A DNA stretch of 64,000 bases from assembly GCA_015233155.1 (NCBI GenBank), contig JADFYG010000027.1:1-64000 (forward strand), read 5' to 3'. This stretch comes from Candidatus Rifleibacteriota bacterium. Lineage in GTDB: Bacteria; Muiribacteriota; Ozemobacteria; Ozemobacterales; Ozemobacteraceae. The notes beneath the pieces are model-generated. The model saw only the letters and a list, made by a program, of their open reading frames with translations. It was not told the origin of the DNA and did not search any database. Below are positions 36,327 through 45,179 of the stretch, one piece after another. Position 1 is the stretch's first letter. Each line of letters opens with the position of its first letter. The position numbers and the translations under genes are program-made.

Positions 36327-37322
36327 TCAATGCTTGAAGATTTCGTCGAGACCGGAGGCCGTGATGAGGCGCTCACCCCACTCGATCAGCGTCGATTCCT
36401 TGGCTTCAGAAATACGCTGGCGATCGGATTCATTCAGAGTGCCAAACTTGCGCTCGATTTGGCGAAGAACCAATGTCGCCATGAATTTGCGGCCTTTCTC
36501 AAGACCTTTCTCAAGACCTTCCTCAAGACCTTCCTCAATGCCTTCCACACGACCTTCTTCTTTCCATTGCTTGGTCCATTCAACCACCGTCTTGGACAAC
36601 ATCGTTCTTGCCTCCTCGAGGTCTTGTATTTCAGGAATTTTTTCCTTGGGAAAACGTGTTTGAATAAATACTTTGTAAATCCACCGGGTGAAAGTCGAAC
36701 GTAATTCTTTTTGGTCGGGAAGTTTGAGCCATTCAATGAGGTTTTCGATCGCCAATCGCACGCTCGACATATCGCGTGATTTTTCAAGACGAAAGAGTGC
36801 TGCTACAAGATTGTGCAGTTCAGACAACTCTGTGGCCGCATACCGCCCTTCATCAATGAGAAGATAGGAAATATGCGGACGATATTTTTCCAGACCGCCC
36901 TTAAGCGGAACAATCAAATCATAGACGTCTTCAGCCGCCGTCCAACGCGAAACGCCGTTATAAAGAACAATGGGCAATACCGGCGGTAGAAGCTTCCCTT
37001 TGAAAAGCTGCTTTTGGCCTATCAGATCCTGATACAGCAAACCGATGTATGTCATGATCCGAAGCGCCATGAATTCGTCCACTTCGGATTGGAACTCGAT
37101 CAGGATATATACATAAAGCCACTCTTCTCCCCAACGCACGCGCCAGACCACGTCATCATGGCGTTGGCGAAAGGTATCGGTTACATAGCTGCCGTTAACA
37201 CGCTCGAGCGTCAAAAAATCCAGCCGTTCGATCCACTCCTCGTGAACGAAGCCCCGCAACAGGTCTTCGACCATTTCCGGAAAGGAGAAAAACTTCTTGT
37301 AACTCTCGTCGTGGTCTTCCAT
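36327..37322 (-). CDS. rpn: Rpn-family nuclease / transposase-like protein (Transposase_31)
   Basis: 331 residues. The N-terminal domain (about 5-230) is a PD-(D/E)XK-type Rpn fold: HDESYKKFFSFPEMVEDLL, then YVYILIEFQSEVDEFMALR with the catalytic EFQS, and LPPVLPIVLYNG. The C-terminal part has EGLE/KGLE repeats (about 257-280) encoded by 12-bp units, then MATLVLRQIERKFG. Rpn proteins are DNA endonucleases linked to recA-independent recombination and phage defence. In E. coli a C-terminal product from an internal start blocks the toxin; an analogous internal ATG is present here. Confidence 0.88.
   Translation of the reverse strand: MEDHDESYKKFFSFPEMVEDLLRGFVHEEWIERLDFLTLERVNGSYVTDTFRQRHDDVVWRVRWGEEWLYVYILIEFQSEVDEFMALRIMTYIGLLYQDLIGQKQLFKGKLLPPVLPIVLYNGVSRWTAAEDVYDLIVPLKGGLEKYRPHISYLLIDEGRYAATELSELHNLVAALFRLEKSRDMSSVRLAIENLIEWLKLPDQKELRSTFTRWIYKVFIQTRFPKEKIPEIQDLEEARTMLSKTVVEWTKQWKEEGRVEGIEEGLEEGLEKGLEKGRKFMATLVLRQIERKFGTLNESDRQRISEAKESTLIEWGERLITASGLDEIFKH
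36498..36557 (-). repeat. 12-bp tandem repeats inside the rpn gene
   Basis: Five consecutive 12-bp units read on the + strand: CTCAAGACCTTT, CTCAAGACCTTC twice, CTCAATGCCTTC and CACACGACCTTC. Units are in frame and encode four-residue EGLE/KGLE-like blocks. Copy number could change by slippage without a frameshift. Confidence 0.85.
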
Positions 37323-37478
37323 ACGCAGACATTGTACACTGCATCGTTTGGTTCAAGCAAGAAACGGTTCCGACAGTCAGGGGGAGGGCACCTCGACAAT
37401 TACAAACAACAACGAATACTGTCCAAAAGTGCGGTAAAAGTTAGGTAGACCTTTTTGGGTTTTTGGAAATCAAATAGC

Positions 37479-37504
37479 TGCGCGCTGAAAAAAATCAGCG
37501 CGCA
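37479..37504. terminator. Hairpin downstream of the HEAT/zinc-ribbon gene
   Basis: A 10-bp stem TGCGCGCTGA / TCAGCGCGCA with an A6 loop. It is the second of two hairpins after the - strand gene ending at 37588. The T-tract is weak. Confidence 0.4.
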
Positions 37505-37521
37505 ACGACTAAGCGTTAATA

Positions 37522-37551
37522 AATCTGCATCATGGCATCATGATGCAGATT
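37522..37551 (-). terminator. 13-bp hairpin downstream of the HEAT/zinc-ribbon gene
   Basis: AATCTGCATCATG and CATGATGCAGATT form a perfect stem with a GCAT loop, 37 bp after the stop. An A-rich stretch flanks it on the + strand, giving T-residues only before the stem on the - strand. Best read as a terminator of the HEAT-dnaN-ileS unit. Confidence 0.5.
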
Positions 37552-37587
37552 GACAAAAAAACTTTGTTTAAGGCTGTTATCTTGCGC

Positions 37588-38901
37588 TTAAACAGCCTTG
37601 CCGCAATCCGGGCAGCCTTTCCAGCCTGCTTCGATGGCGCGACCGCACTTTGGGCATGCCTTCTTCAGATGGCCGAGACAGAATGGACAAAAGGCAAAAT
37701 TGCGCCCTACCTGTTTGCCACAGGTCGGGCACGCGGACTGGTTTTCCGGAAGCAGATGAGCGGGAATCGACGGTTTCGCTTTATCTTCCTTCTGACCGAT
37801 TTGTCCGACTGCAAGCATTGCACCGGTGCGCACTTCTTCGGCGGGATCGGCCATCATGGCCATGAGCGGCGCAGCGGCCCGCTTGTCACCTATAGCGCCT
37901 AATGCCGTACACGCCGCCGCCCGCACCGATGAGTCAGGGTCCTGCAAACGATCGAGTAACAGCGCGAAAGCACGGGGTTCGTTGCTCTGTCCCAGGAGTT
38001 TGACAGACCAGTACCGGGCGTCGGCATTGGGGGCGGCAACGGCGCTGATAACTTCGTCGGCGGCTCCGAGACCTTGTTCCCACAAGGCATCGGCGGCCGT
38101 TTTGCGGATTATCCAGGAACGGTGAGACAGGAAACCGACCAGGATTTTGCGAGTTTCCGGCGTTTCTATCAAACACAACGCGCGTATGGCCTCGAGTTTT
38201 GATTCTTCAGGATCGCGCTCGATGATCGAGCAGAAAATCGGAATCAGTCTGGAATCACGCTTCTCCCCGGCAAGCCGGATGACCCAGAATTTGGCCTCGT
38301 GGGAAGCATTCTTCAAAGAGTCGATAATCGCCTGCGGGTTGAGGTGCTGCAAGCGCTCGAGACTGTCGAAGGCTGCTTTCCGAAGAGGCCAGGATGACTC
38401 TTCCAGCATCGCCAGCAAAGGCGGAACGATGTCAGGGTGATTCGAATTCACGGCGGAACGCACGGCCGCAAGACGGATTTTATGGTTCGGATGCTTGAAT
38501 GCGCGCACCAGATACGAAACGGCCTCGCCACCCATCAAACCCAGCGTCTGGACCATCCAGAAATCCACATCATCGGCATTACGCGGAATAAGCTCAAGGA
38601 ATCGCGTCAGCGCCGAATCACCCATCGCCCCGATGATGCGGGACGCAGCCTGACGCAGCCGCCAGGATGGATCAGCAAAAGCTTGCACCAGATATGGAAG
38701 GGCAGCATCTTTATATGCAAGCAGAGCTTTTCCAAGATCGGCCTGAATATCATCATTCTTTTCGCTGAGGGCCGAAACCAATATGGGAATGGCAGCCGTT
38801 TTGTCGAGTTTTTTCAGTTCGGACAACGCCTTCTTACGAATTTCCGCATTCTCGCTGGTCAATGCCACGCTCAATTTCTTCTTCTCATCACCACTCATTG
38901 G
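37588..38901 (-). CDS. HEAT-repeat protein with C-terminal double zinc ribbon
   Basis: About 437 residues. Residues about 1-385 are HEAT/PBS-lyase repeats (FADPSWRLRQAASRIIGAMG, LQDPDSSVRAAACTALGAIG). The last about 50 residues carry four CxxC pairs (CPTCGKQVG, CPFCLG, CPKCGRAI, CPDCGKAV), a double zinc ribbon. The start at 38901 is favoured by AAAGGA nine bases upstream; an ATG at 38922 is possible. It lies directly downstream of dnaN on the same strand. A scaffolding role is likely; the partner is unknown. Confidence 0.85.
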   Translation of the reverse strand, partial: PMSGDEKKKLSVALTSENAEIRKKALSELKKLDKTAAIPILVSALSEKNDDIQADLGKALLAYKDAALPYLVQAFADPSWRLRQAASRIIGAMGDSALTRFLELIPRNADDVDFWMVQTLGLMGGEAVSYLVRAFKHPNHKIRLAAVRSAVNSNHPDIVPPLLAMLEESSWPLRKAAFDSLERLQHLNPQAIIDSLKNASHEAKFWVIRLAGEKRDSRLIPIFCSIIERDPEESKLEAIRALCLIETPETRKILVGFLSHRSWIIRKTAADALWEQGLGAADEVISAVAAPNADARYWSVKLLGQSNEPRAFALLLDRLQDPDSSVRAAACTALGAIGDKRAAAPLMAMMADPAEEVRTGAMLAVGQIGQKEDKAKPSIPAHLLPENQSACPTCGKQVGRNFAFCPFCLGHLKKACPKCGRAIEAGWKGCPDCGKAV

Positions 38902-38933
38902 ACACGATCCTTTCAGCTTCATCGATCAATTGC

Positions 38934-40067
38934 TCAACCATTAAGCGTCATCGGCATGATGACACATTTGTAATCAGAATCAGATTTAAGGGGTCGAAAC
39001 AGACCAGGGAACGCAGGCGTGGTCATCTCGATCACAAGTTCATCGCTTCCGACGACTCCAAGAAAATCCTGGATATATTTGCCGTTGAAGGCAATATTGA
39101 TCGGCTCGCCCTTGAACTGTGTGCTGATATAGACCTCTGAATTTCCTTCCTCGGGAGACTCAGACCATATGCGCGTTTCGTTCGCCCCGACATCGAAATG
39201 CACCATCATCGCGGCGGAACGGGCTATCGGAGCAACAGCTTTGATAGCCTGCAGGAGATCCTTCGTCCTGATTGTCAGTATCCGGGTGGTATCCTTTGGC
39301 ATAATGCGATTGTAATCCGGGAATTTACCCTCATACAACCGTGTCAGCATCTGAAACCTCTTCGTCGTAAACATCAGTTGCTCTTTAAATAAACCAACCT
39401 CAATCGAATCGCCGTCTTCCAGTATCTTTAACAGCTCCGGAATGGCACGCGTCGGTACCAAAAAATTCTTTTCAAATTCAGGTGGGTATTTGACGGTTGG
39501 AAGCCATCCCACCGCGAGGCGGCGGCTATCCGTAGCCACGAGGCGCAGCTTCCCTTCGACAAAACTGAAACACACACAGCGTTGCGTAACATTCGCCTCT
39601 TCTGTTCCCATGGCAATGGATACTTCTTTCAGCGCCGTTTTCAGCTCTTCGTTGGTCAGCGAGAACTTAGGAAATTCTGCTCCTTCCATTACTGGAAGCG
39701 GTGGGAATTCTTCTGTTCCCTGGACCTGCAAAATGAACTTGCCGCGCCCGGTCGCAAGCTCGATTTGATTATCGTGTCCCTCCAGTTGTGAGAAATTAAC
39801 TTTCTCAGCGCCGGATTCCACCGGAAGACTGGAAACAACCTCGATAAGCAGTTTCGCCGGAATAGTGCATTGTCCTGGAACCTCGACATTTGCGACCAGG
39901 CGAGACGTCGCCATTATTTCATTGTCGGTGCCGACAAGCTTCAACTCCCCGGGAATCGCGACACACATCACGTTCGCGAGAACCGGCCGGATGCCCTTGC
40001 CGGCAACCGCGCGTCCAACGACAGCCAACGCATCAGAAAGAGCTTTCAGCTCAAGCTGGAATTTCAT
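38934..40067 (-). CDS. dnaN: DNA polymerase III beta subunit (sliding clamp)
   Basis: 377 residues, the normal clamp length, with three repeated domains. Motifs include KALSDALAVVGRAVAG at the start, RLVATDSRRLAVG in the middle and the C-terminal YKCVIMPM. The clamp tethers DNA polymerase III and repair enzymes to DNA. AAGGAGG precedes the ATG, which overlaps the ileS stop by 4 bp (ATGA). It is not next to dnaA here; co-translation with ileS is unusual. Confidence 0.97.
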   Translation of the reverse strand: MKFQLELKALSDALAVVGRAVAGKGIRPVLANVMCVAIPGELKLVGTDNEIMATSRLVANVEVPGQCTIPAKLLIEVVSSLPVESGAEKVNFSQLEGHDNQIELATGRGKFILQVQGTEEFPPLPVMEGAEFPKFSLTNEELKTALKEVSIAMGTEEANVTQRCVCFSFVEGKLRLVATDSRRLAVGWLPTVKYPPEFEKNFLVPTRAIPELLKILEDGDSIEVGLFKEQLMFTTKRFQMLTRLYEGKFPDYNRIMPKDTTRILTIRTKDLLQAIKAVAPIARSAAMMVHFDVGANETRIWSESPEEGNSEVYISTQFKGEPINIAFNGKYIQDFLGVVGSDELVIEMTTPAFPGLFRPLKSDSDYKCVIMPMTLNG

Positions 40068-43000
40068 GTCCGCGCCTCCTTACTGATTTCGATACGGACC
40101 TGAATGCCGTTGATGTTCCAATCGGTGCCGTTCGTAGCGGGGCCCTCGTCTATAAATAACGCAAGAGTTTCCTGCTTCACATATGCGGCATGTTTCGCCA
40201 GGCTGTCGGTTATTTCCTGGCCACGCTTTTCGTCGGTAATCCTGTAAGAGACCCTGATGCGATCGCTCACATCCAGACCGCTTTCCTTGCGCATGAACTG
40301 GATCTTGTTGACCAGTTCACGTGACAATCCTTCCAGTACAAGCTCAGGCGTGAGGGCTTTGTCCAAAGCGACAGTCAGGGAACCTTCACTTTGAACAGCG
40401 AAGTCGCCTGACGCCGCCGTCGCAATTTCGACGTCTTCCGTCGTCAATGAGACGTCCGTGCCATCGATCGTAAACCTATATGCTCCGGTCGACAGCGCTG
40501 CCTTGACCGCTACGTTATCGCTATTTTCAAGATGCATCTTGATCTTCGGAATCAGCGACTTGAAAGGTCCTTTTCCGATGGTTCTGAAGTTCGGCTTTAC
40601 CATGTATGTTACAAGCGCATCTCCACTATCCACCGGCGTCACAATTTTGATATTCAGCTCTTCATCAATGAGATGCTTCATTCCGGAAAGCGTCTCGCGC
40701 TGCCAGACTTCCGGGGCTACAACCTTCATTTCTGCAAGCGGCTGACGGACCTTCAGATTGGCCTCATTGCGAGCGGCACGACCGAGGCTCACTACCTTGC
40801 GCACAAAATCCATGCGCCGGTCGACGTCTTCCAGAACTATGGAGCTATCGTACACCGGATAATCGGTAAGATGCACGCTGGGCTGCGCCTTCGCATCGAC
40901 GGTACAGACCAGGTTGCGATAGATATCTTCTGATATGAATGGGGTAAATGGAGCAGTGAGTTTCGACATTCCAACCAGGGCTTCATATAGCGTGGAAAAT
41001 GCCGCCGCCTGATCAGGGGCCATGCCCGACGCCCAGAAGCGCCTCCGGCTGCGTCTTACATACCAGTTCGACAGATCATCGACAAAGGTATCCAGCGCCT
41101 GCGTGGCACGCGTGACCTCAAAGATGTCGAGAGCGTCGCGCGTCTCCTTAACCGTTCTCTGAAAACGGGAAATCAGCCATTGATCCAGCTCCGATCGCTG
41201 GGCGAGCGGGACATAATGCTTTGCCGGATCGAACGATTCCGCGTTCGCATATAGAACGAAGAAACTATACACATTCTGCAACGTGCCCAGGTAACGATTC
41301 TGCGACTCGGCAATCGCTTCTTCATAGAAACGACGCGTGTTCCATGGAGCTGTTCCGGAGTATAACGACCAACGCACGGCGTCCGCGCCATATTTGTCGA
41401 ACAGTCCCATGCAATCGAGCACGTTTCCCTTTGATTTGCTCATCTTGACGCCGTTCTTGTCGCAGATCAGGCCAAGGACTACAACGTTCTTGTATGCTGG
41501 AGCCTTGTGCAAAAACGTGCTCGTCACGAGCATGCTGTAAAACCAGCCTCGTGTCTGATCGACCGCCTCACAAATGAAATCGGCCGGGAAATTATCCTCA
41601 AATATTTTCTTGTTTTCAAACGGATAATGCCATTGCGCGGTATGCATGGCTCCTGAGTCAAACCAGCAGTCGATGACTTCCGGGACGCGGTGCATGTCTT
41701 TACCGCATTTCGCGCATGGAATCAGGATATTATCCACATATGGCTTGTGAAGCTCGATGTTATCCGGAACGTCCTTCCCGAATTTATTCAGCGCGGCAAT
41801 GGAATCTATGAAGATATGCTCACCACACTCGCAGCGCCATATCGGAAGAGGGGTTCCCCAATAACGGTCTCTTGAAATCGCCCAGTCGATGATATTGTCC
41901 AGGAAATTCTTGAAGCGACCTTCTTTGATATGTTCCGGAAACCAGTTTATTTTTTCGTTGTTTTTAAGAATCTCGTCTTTAAAAGCCGTCGTTTTTATGA
42001 ACCACGAGTGTCGTGCGTAATACAGAAGAGGGCTGTCGCAACGCCAGCAGAAGGGATACGTATGCTTGATTTTTCCGGACGCAAACAGCTTGCCGCTTGC
42101 TTTAAGATCTTTGATTATGTCCGTGTCCGCATCTTTTACAAAGCGGCCCTTCCATGGCGTCACTTCGTCGGTAAAACATCCGGACAGGTCGACCGGCTGG
42201 ATCACGGGCAGATCGTTCGCCTTTCCGGCCCGGTAATCGTCTTCGCCGAATGCCGGAGCCATGTGAACTATTCCGGTGCCATCTTCCGTCGAAACAAAGT
42301 CGGTCGCGATGACGAAATGCGCACGTTTTTTGGGGACCACGAATTTGTATAACTGATCGTAATCAATGCCAACGAGTTCGGATCCTTTGCATTCGCTTAT
42401 GATTTCCCCTTCACCCTTCAGCACTTCAAGACGAGACTTCGCCAGAATCAGCGTCTGATCGTTGAGTCGCACCTTTACGTAGTCGATGTTGGCGCCTACC
42501 GCCAGTGCCACGTTGGAAATCAGTGTCCATGGTGTTGTCGTCCAGACCAGAAAATATGTATCAGGCGTATTCTTCAGGGCGAAGCGCACGAAGACAGATG
42601 GATCTTCCACTTCATCGTAACCTTGCGCGACCTCGTGTGACGAGAGGGCGGTTCCGCACCGCGGGCAGTAAGGAACTACCTTGTGACCCTCGTAAAGAAG
42701 ATTTTCCGACCAGAAGCGACCGAGGATCCACCATACTGTTTCGATGTATTCGTTTGTACAAGTGATGTATGGGTGGTCCATGTCGATCCAGAAACCGCCG
42801 CGCTCGACCATGCGACGCCACTGCGCCTCGTATTTAAAAACCGATTCGCGGCATTTTTTGATAAAGGGCTCGATTCCGTATTTCTCGATGTCCTGTTTGT
42901 TCGTGAAGCCGAGCTGTTTCTCGACTTCAAGTTCGACAGGCAGTCCGTGGGTATCCCAACCTGCTTTGCGCGCAACCTGGCAGCCGCACATAGTCTTATA

Positions 43001-43210
43001 GCGCGGAACCAGATCTTTCATCGCCTTGGTAAGCACGTGACCCGGATGCGGCGTACCGTTGGCCGTGGGTGGTCCTTCAAAAAAGATGAAGGGCTTGCAA
43101 CCTTCGCGATTGCTGACTGACTTCTCGAATATTTTTTCTTTTTTCCAGAAATCCAGGATCTCTTCTTCGCGCCTGGCACTGACGGTTGTTACAGTTTTTT
43201 GAAAAGCCAT
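40064..43210 (-). CDS. ileS: Isoleucyl-tRNA synthetase, IleS2 (eukaryotic-like) type
   Basis: 1048 residues. Class I signature HPGH at 55-58 in FFEGPPTANGTPHPGHVL, KMSKS near residue 590 (GVKMSKSKGN), plus the editing domain and a C-terminal extension. The context RKAGWDTHGLPVELEVEK and the overall length are typical of the IleS2 branch, many members of which resist mupirocin. It charges tRNA-Ile in the cytoplasm. A good ribosome site (AAGGA) precedes the ATG. It is translationally coupled to dnaN. Confidence 0.97.
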   Translation of the reverse strand: MAFQKTVTTVSARREEEILDFWKKEKIFEKSVSNREGCKPFIFFEGPPTANGTPHPGHVLTKAMKDLVPRYKTMCGCQVARKAGWDTHGLPVELEVEKQLGFTNKQDIEKYGIEPFIKKCRESVFKYEAQWRRMVERGGFWIDMDHPYITCTNEYIETVWWILGRFWSENLLYEGHKVVPYCPRCGTALSSHEVAQGYDEVEDPSVFVRFALKNTPDTYFLVWTTTPWTLISNVALAVGANIDYVKVRLNDQTLILAKSRLEVLKGEGEIISECKGSELVGIDYDQLYKFVVPKKRAHFVIATDFVSTEDGTGIVHMAPAFGEDDYRAGKANDLPVIQPVDLSGCFTDEVTPWKGRFVKDADTDIIKDLKASGKLFASGKIKHTYPFCWRCDSPLLYYARHSWFIKTTAFKDEILKNNEKINWFPEHIKEGRFKNFLDNIIDWAISRDRYWGTPLPIWRCECGEHIFIDSIAALNKFGKDVPDNIELHKPYVDNILIPCAKCGKDMHRVPEVIDCWFDSGAMHTAQWHYPFENKKIFEDNFPADFICEAVDQTRGWFYSMLVTSTFLHKAPAYKNVVVLGLICDKNGVKMSKSKGNVLDCMGLFDKYGADAVRWSLYSGTAPWNTRRFYEEAIAESQNRYLGTLQNVYSFFVLYANAESFDPAKHYVPLAQRSELDQWLISRFQRTVKETRDALDIFEVTRATQALDTFVDDLSNWYVRRSRRRFWASGMAPDQAAAFSTLYEALVGMSKLTAPFTPFISEDIYRNLVCTVDAKAQPSVHLTDYPVYDSSIVLEDVDRRMDFVRKVVSLGRAARNEANLKVRQPLAEMKVVAPEVWQRETLSGMKHLIDEELNIKIVTPVDSGDALVTYMVKPNFRTIGKGPFKSLIPKIKMHLENSDNVAVKAALSTGAYRFTIDGTDVSLTTEDVEIATAASGDFAVQSEGSLTVALDKALTPELVLEGLSRELVNKIQFMRKESGLDVSDRIRVSYRITDEKRGQEITDSLAKHAAYVKQETLALFIDEGPATNGTDWNINGIQVRIEISKEART

Positions 43211-43294
43211 CGTTGGGGTCCTTCGCGTTTCGATTGGGTTATGATTTTATAACGACAAAATTCAATGTGGTTTTATATAGAATACGGGTGCGGG

Positions 43295-43864
43295 TCATTT
43301 TCCGGGATCTGAATACTGGCGGGTGAGCAGAATAATTTTTGCGACATTGTCGAGACAGGATGTCCAATGCAGGCACTCCTCAAGTGTCTCACCGATAGAA
43401 AACGTACCGTGGCCTTTGACCACAACAATTGGAAACTGCTTTAACACAGGCGGAACGGCACCAGCCACCTCATCGGATCCCACGGCGTTTCTTACGGCAA
43501 CGACCGGTATGCCCATCGGAAAATAATAGGCACCTTCAGCGTCGAGAGGCTGAATACAGTTTCCGCTCAGTGAAAGCGCCACGACATGCGGTGGATGGGC
43601 ATGCACAACCGCATCGGCTTTAGTTGTCCGGTAAATGGCACGATGGACCGGAATCTCGCGCGAAGCCAGGCGTGTCGCTGCGTCTTCCCCGTCGATCAGA
43701 GTTTCTATGAGGTCACCATGTTCGAGTCGATGAAGCATGCTGCTGGTACGCGTGATTACGAGCATGCGATTGAGGCGCATGCTCATGTTACCCGAATGGG
43801 AGTTGTTGAGACCCGCCGTAAACAGGTCGACGCCGACTTTCTGGAACGACTGAATCTCGTTCAT
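43295..43864 (-). CDS. Class II aldolase/MtnB-like protein
   Basis: 189 residues of the class II aldolase/adducin fold. Visible residues match fuculose-1-phosphate aldolase: acidic E70 (REIPVHRAIY) and zinc ligands H88, H90 (VHAHPPH) and H152 (VKGHGTF). The gene overlaps mtnA by 4 bp. It is therefore either MtnB (methylthioribulose-1-phosphate dehydratase) or an Ald2-type aldolase that splits 5-methylthio- or 5-deoxyribulose 1-phosphate to DHAP and an aldehyde (DHAP shunt). The size and absence of later mtn genes favour the aldolase. Confidence 0.85.
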   Translation of the reverse strand: MNEIQSFQKVGVDLFTAGLNNSHSGNMSMRLNRMLVITRTSSMLHRLEHGDLIETLIDGEDAATRLASREIPVHRAIYRTTKADAVVHAHPPHVVALSLSGNCIQPLDAEGAYYFPMGIPVVAVRNAVGSDEVAGAVPPVLKQFPIVVVKGHGTFSIGETLEECLHWTSCLDNVAKIILLTRQYSDPGK

Positions 43865-44925
43865 GATTTAGTTGTTCCGAGAACCTTGGCTATATTTTTG
43901 GTGAACGGCGGCTTTATGATTCCATGATTAGTGAAGATGGCTTTAACCAGCTCGGGGGGAGTTACGTCAAACGCCGGATTGAAGACATCGACACCTTCCG
44001 GTGCAAGGCGCGTCGCGCCGACATGAGTAATTTCGCGGTGGTCGCGTTCTTCGATCTCGATATCGTCTCCGTGTTCAAGATGTAAATCGAATGTCGAAAT
44101 CGGGGCAGCCACATAAAATGGAATTTTATGATAATGGGCAAGAACGGCGACGCCATAAGTCCCGATCTTATTTGCAACGAAACCGTGCGCGGTAATTCTG
44201 TCGGCGCCCACTACGACGCCATTGATTTTTCCGCGTGCCATGAGACTGGCGGCCATATTGTCACAGATAAGCGTGGCTGATATGCTTTCCTGAAACAGCT
44301 CCCATGCGGTCAAGCGCGCACCCTGCAACAACGGCCGGGTTTCATCGACATAGACGTGAAACGTCTTTCCCGCCTCTTTGGCGGCCCGGAATACTCCGAG
44401 TGCGGTTCCGTAGCCGGCTGTGGCAAGCGCGCCTGCGTTGCAATGCGTAAGCCATGTGTCGCCGTTTTTCAGAAACGGTTCGCCGCAACGCCCGATTGTA
44501 CGGCACATCTCAATATCTTCTTCGCGTATAGTCAGGGCTTCCGCAAGAGCGGCATCACGTGCCGCGCTCCACTTCTCACCCGCAGGAGCGGCTTTGATGG
44601 CTTTTTCTATTACATCCTGGACGCGCTTCAATGCCCAAAAAAGATTGACGGCCGTCGGCCGTGTCGAGCCCAGCAGTCGAACTATTTCTTTCAGGTGTTT
44701 GGGAAGCGCTTCATCGGAGCCCTTGAAACCATTCAAACCGAGATAAACTCCAAATGCGGCGGCAACTCCTATGGCTGGTGCGCCGCGTACTTCCAGACGA
44801 CGAATGGCCACAGCCATGCGCTCCACATCGCGACAGGCGACAATTTTTTTCTCAACTGGAAGCAGGGTCTGATCAATAAAATCGACTGTATCGGATATTT
44901 CGTTATAAACAACGGTATCGATCAT
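43861..44925 (-). CDS. mtnA: S-methyl-5-thioribose-1-phosphate isomerase
   Basis: 354 residues of the eIF2B-like isomerase family. It has RGAPAIGVAAAFG near 48-59, catalytic C162 (LTHCNAGALAT) and D242 (VVGADRITAHG). It converts methylthioribose 1-phosphate, and usually 5-deoxyribose 1-phosphate, to the ribulose phosphate. AAAGG precedes the ATG. The adjacent class II aldolase gene overlaps its stop, so the two should act in sequence. No mtnK or mtnP is in view. Confidence 0.96.
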   Translation of the reverse strand: MIDTVVYNEISDTVDFIDQTLLPVEKKIVACRDVERMAVAIRRLEVRGAPAIGVAAAFGVYLGLNGFKGSDEALPKHLKEIVRLLGSTRPTAVNLFWALKRVQDVIEKAIKAAPAGEKWSAARDAALAEALTIREEDIEMCRTIGRCGEPFLKNGDTWLTHCNAGALATAGYGTALGVFRAAKEAGKTFHVYVDETRPLLQGARLTAWELFQESISATLICDNMAASLMARGKINGVVVGADRITAHGFVANKIGTYGVAVLAHYHKIPFYVAAPISTFDLHLEHGDDIEIEERDHREITHVGATRLAPEGVDVFNPAFDVTPPELVKAIFTNHGIIKPPFTKNIAKVLGTTKS

Positions 44926-45066
44926 GCGGCAACCTTTTGCTATTTGTTTTATTGAAGGACTCCATAAAGGAGTTCGGGCTCCGGCGCATGATAACAGAGA
45001 GAGGAGAAGCGGTCAAGGAAGCAGGAGGACTTGTCAGTTCTATAAAAAGGCCATTTTGGGCTAACT

Positions 45067-45080
45067 TATCCAATTGGATA
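45067..45080. promoter_or_regulatory. 14-bp palindrome upstream of higBA
   Basis: TATCCAATTGGATA is a perfect palindrome located about 40 bp upstream of the -35 element of the toxin-antitoxin promoter. It may be a further binding site for the antitoxin or another regulator. Confidence 0.35.
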
Positions 45081-45118
45081 GTTTAATCCAAGAATCTCCA
45101 AGCTATCTGGCAAAGTTC

Positions 45119-45161
45119 TTGATATTATTAACGTTTTGCGTTATATTAACGTTAAGCGTTA
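45119..45161 (+). promoter_or_regulatory. higBA promoter and tandem operator
   Basis: A sigma-70-like promoter (TTGATA 45119-45124, 17-bp spacer, TATATT 45142-45147) overlaps two 16-bp direct repeats: TTAACGTTTTGCGTTA (45128-45143) and TTAACGTTAAGCGTTA (45146-45161). The second contains a palindromic core TTAACGTTAA. Binding of the HigA antitoxin here would block polymerase, giving autoregulation. The start of higB lies 19 bp after the second repeat. Confidence 0.7.
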
Positions 45162-45179
45162 GCAAACGAGGAATGTCCC

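Noticed and set aside
36498..36557. Tandem units as a CRISPR array
   Set aside because: Units are 12 bp with no spacers and lie in frame inside a coding gene.
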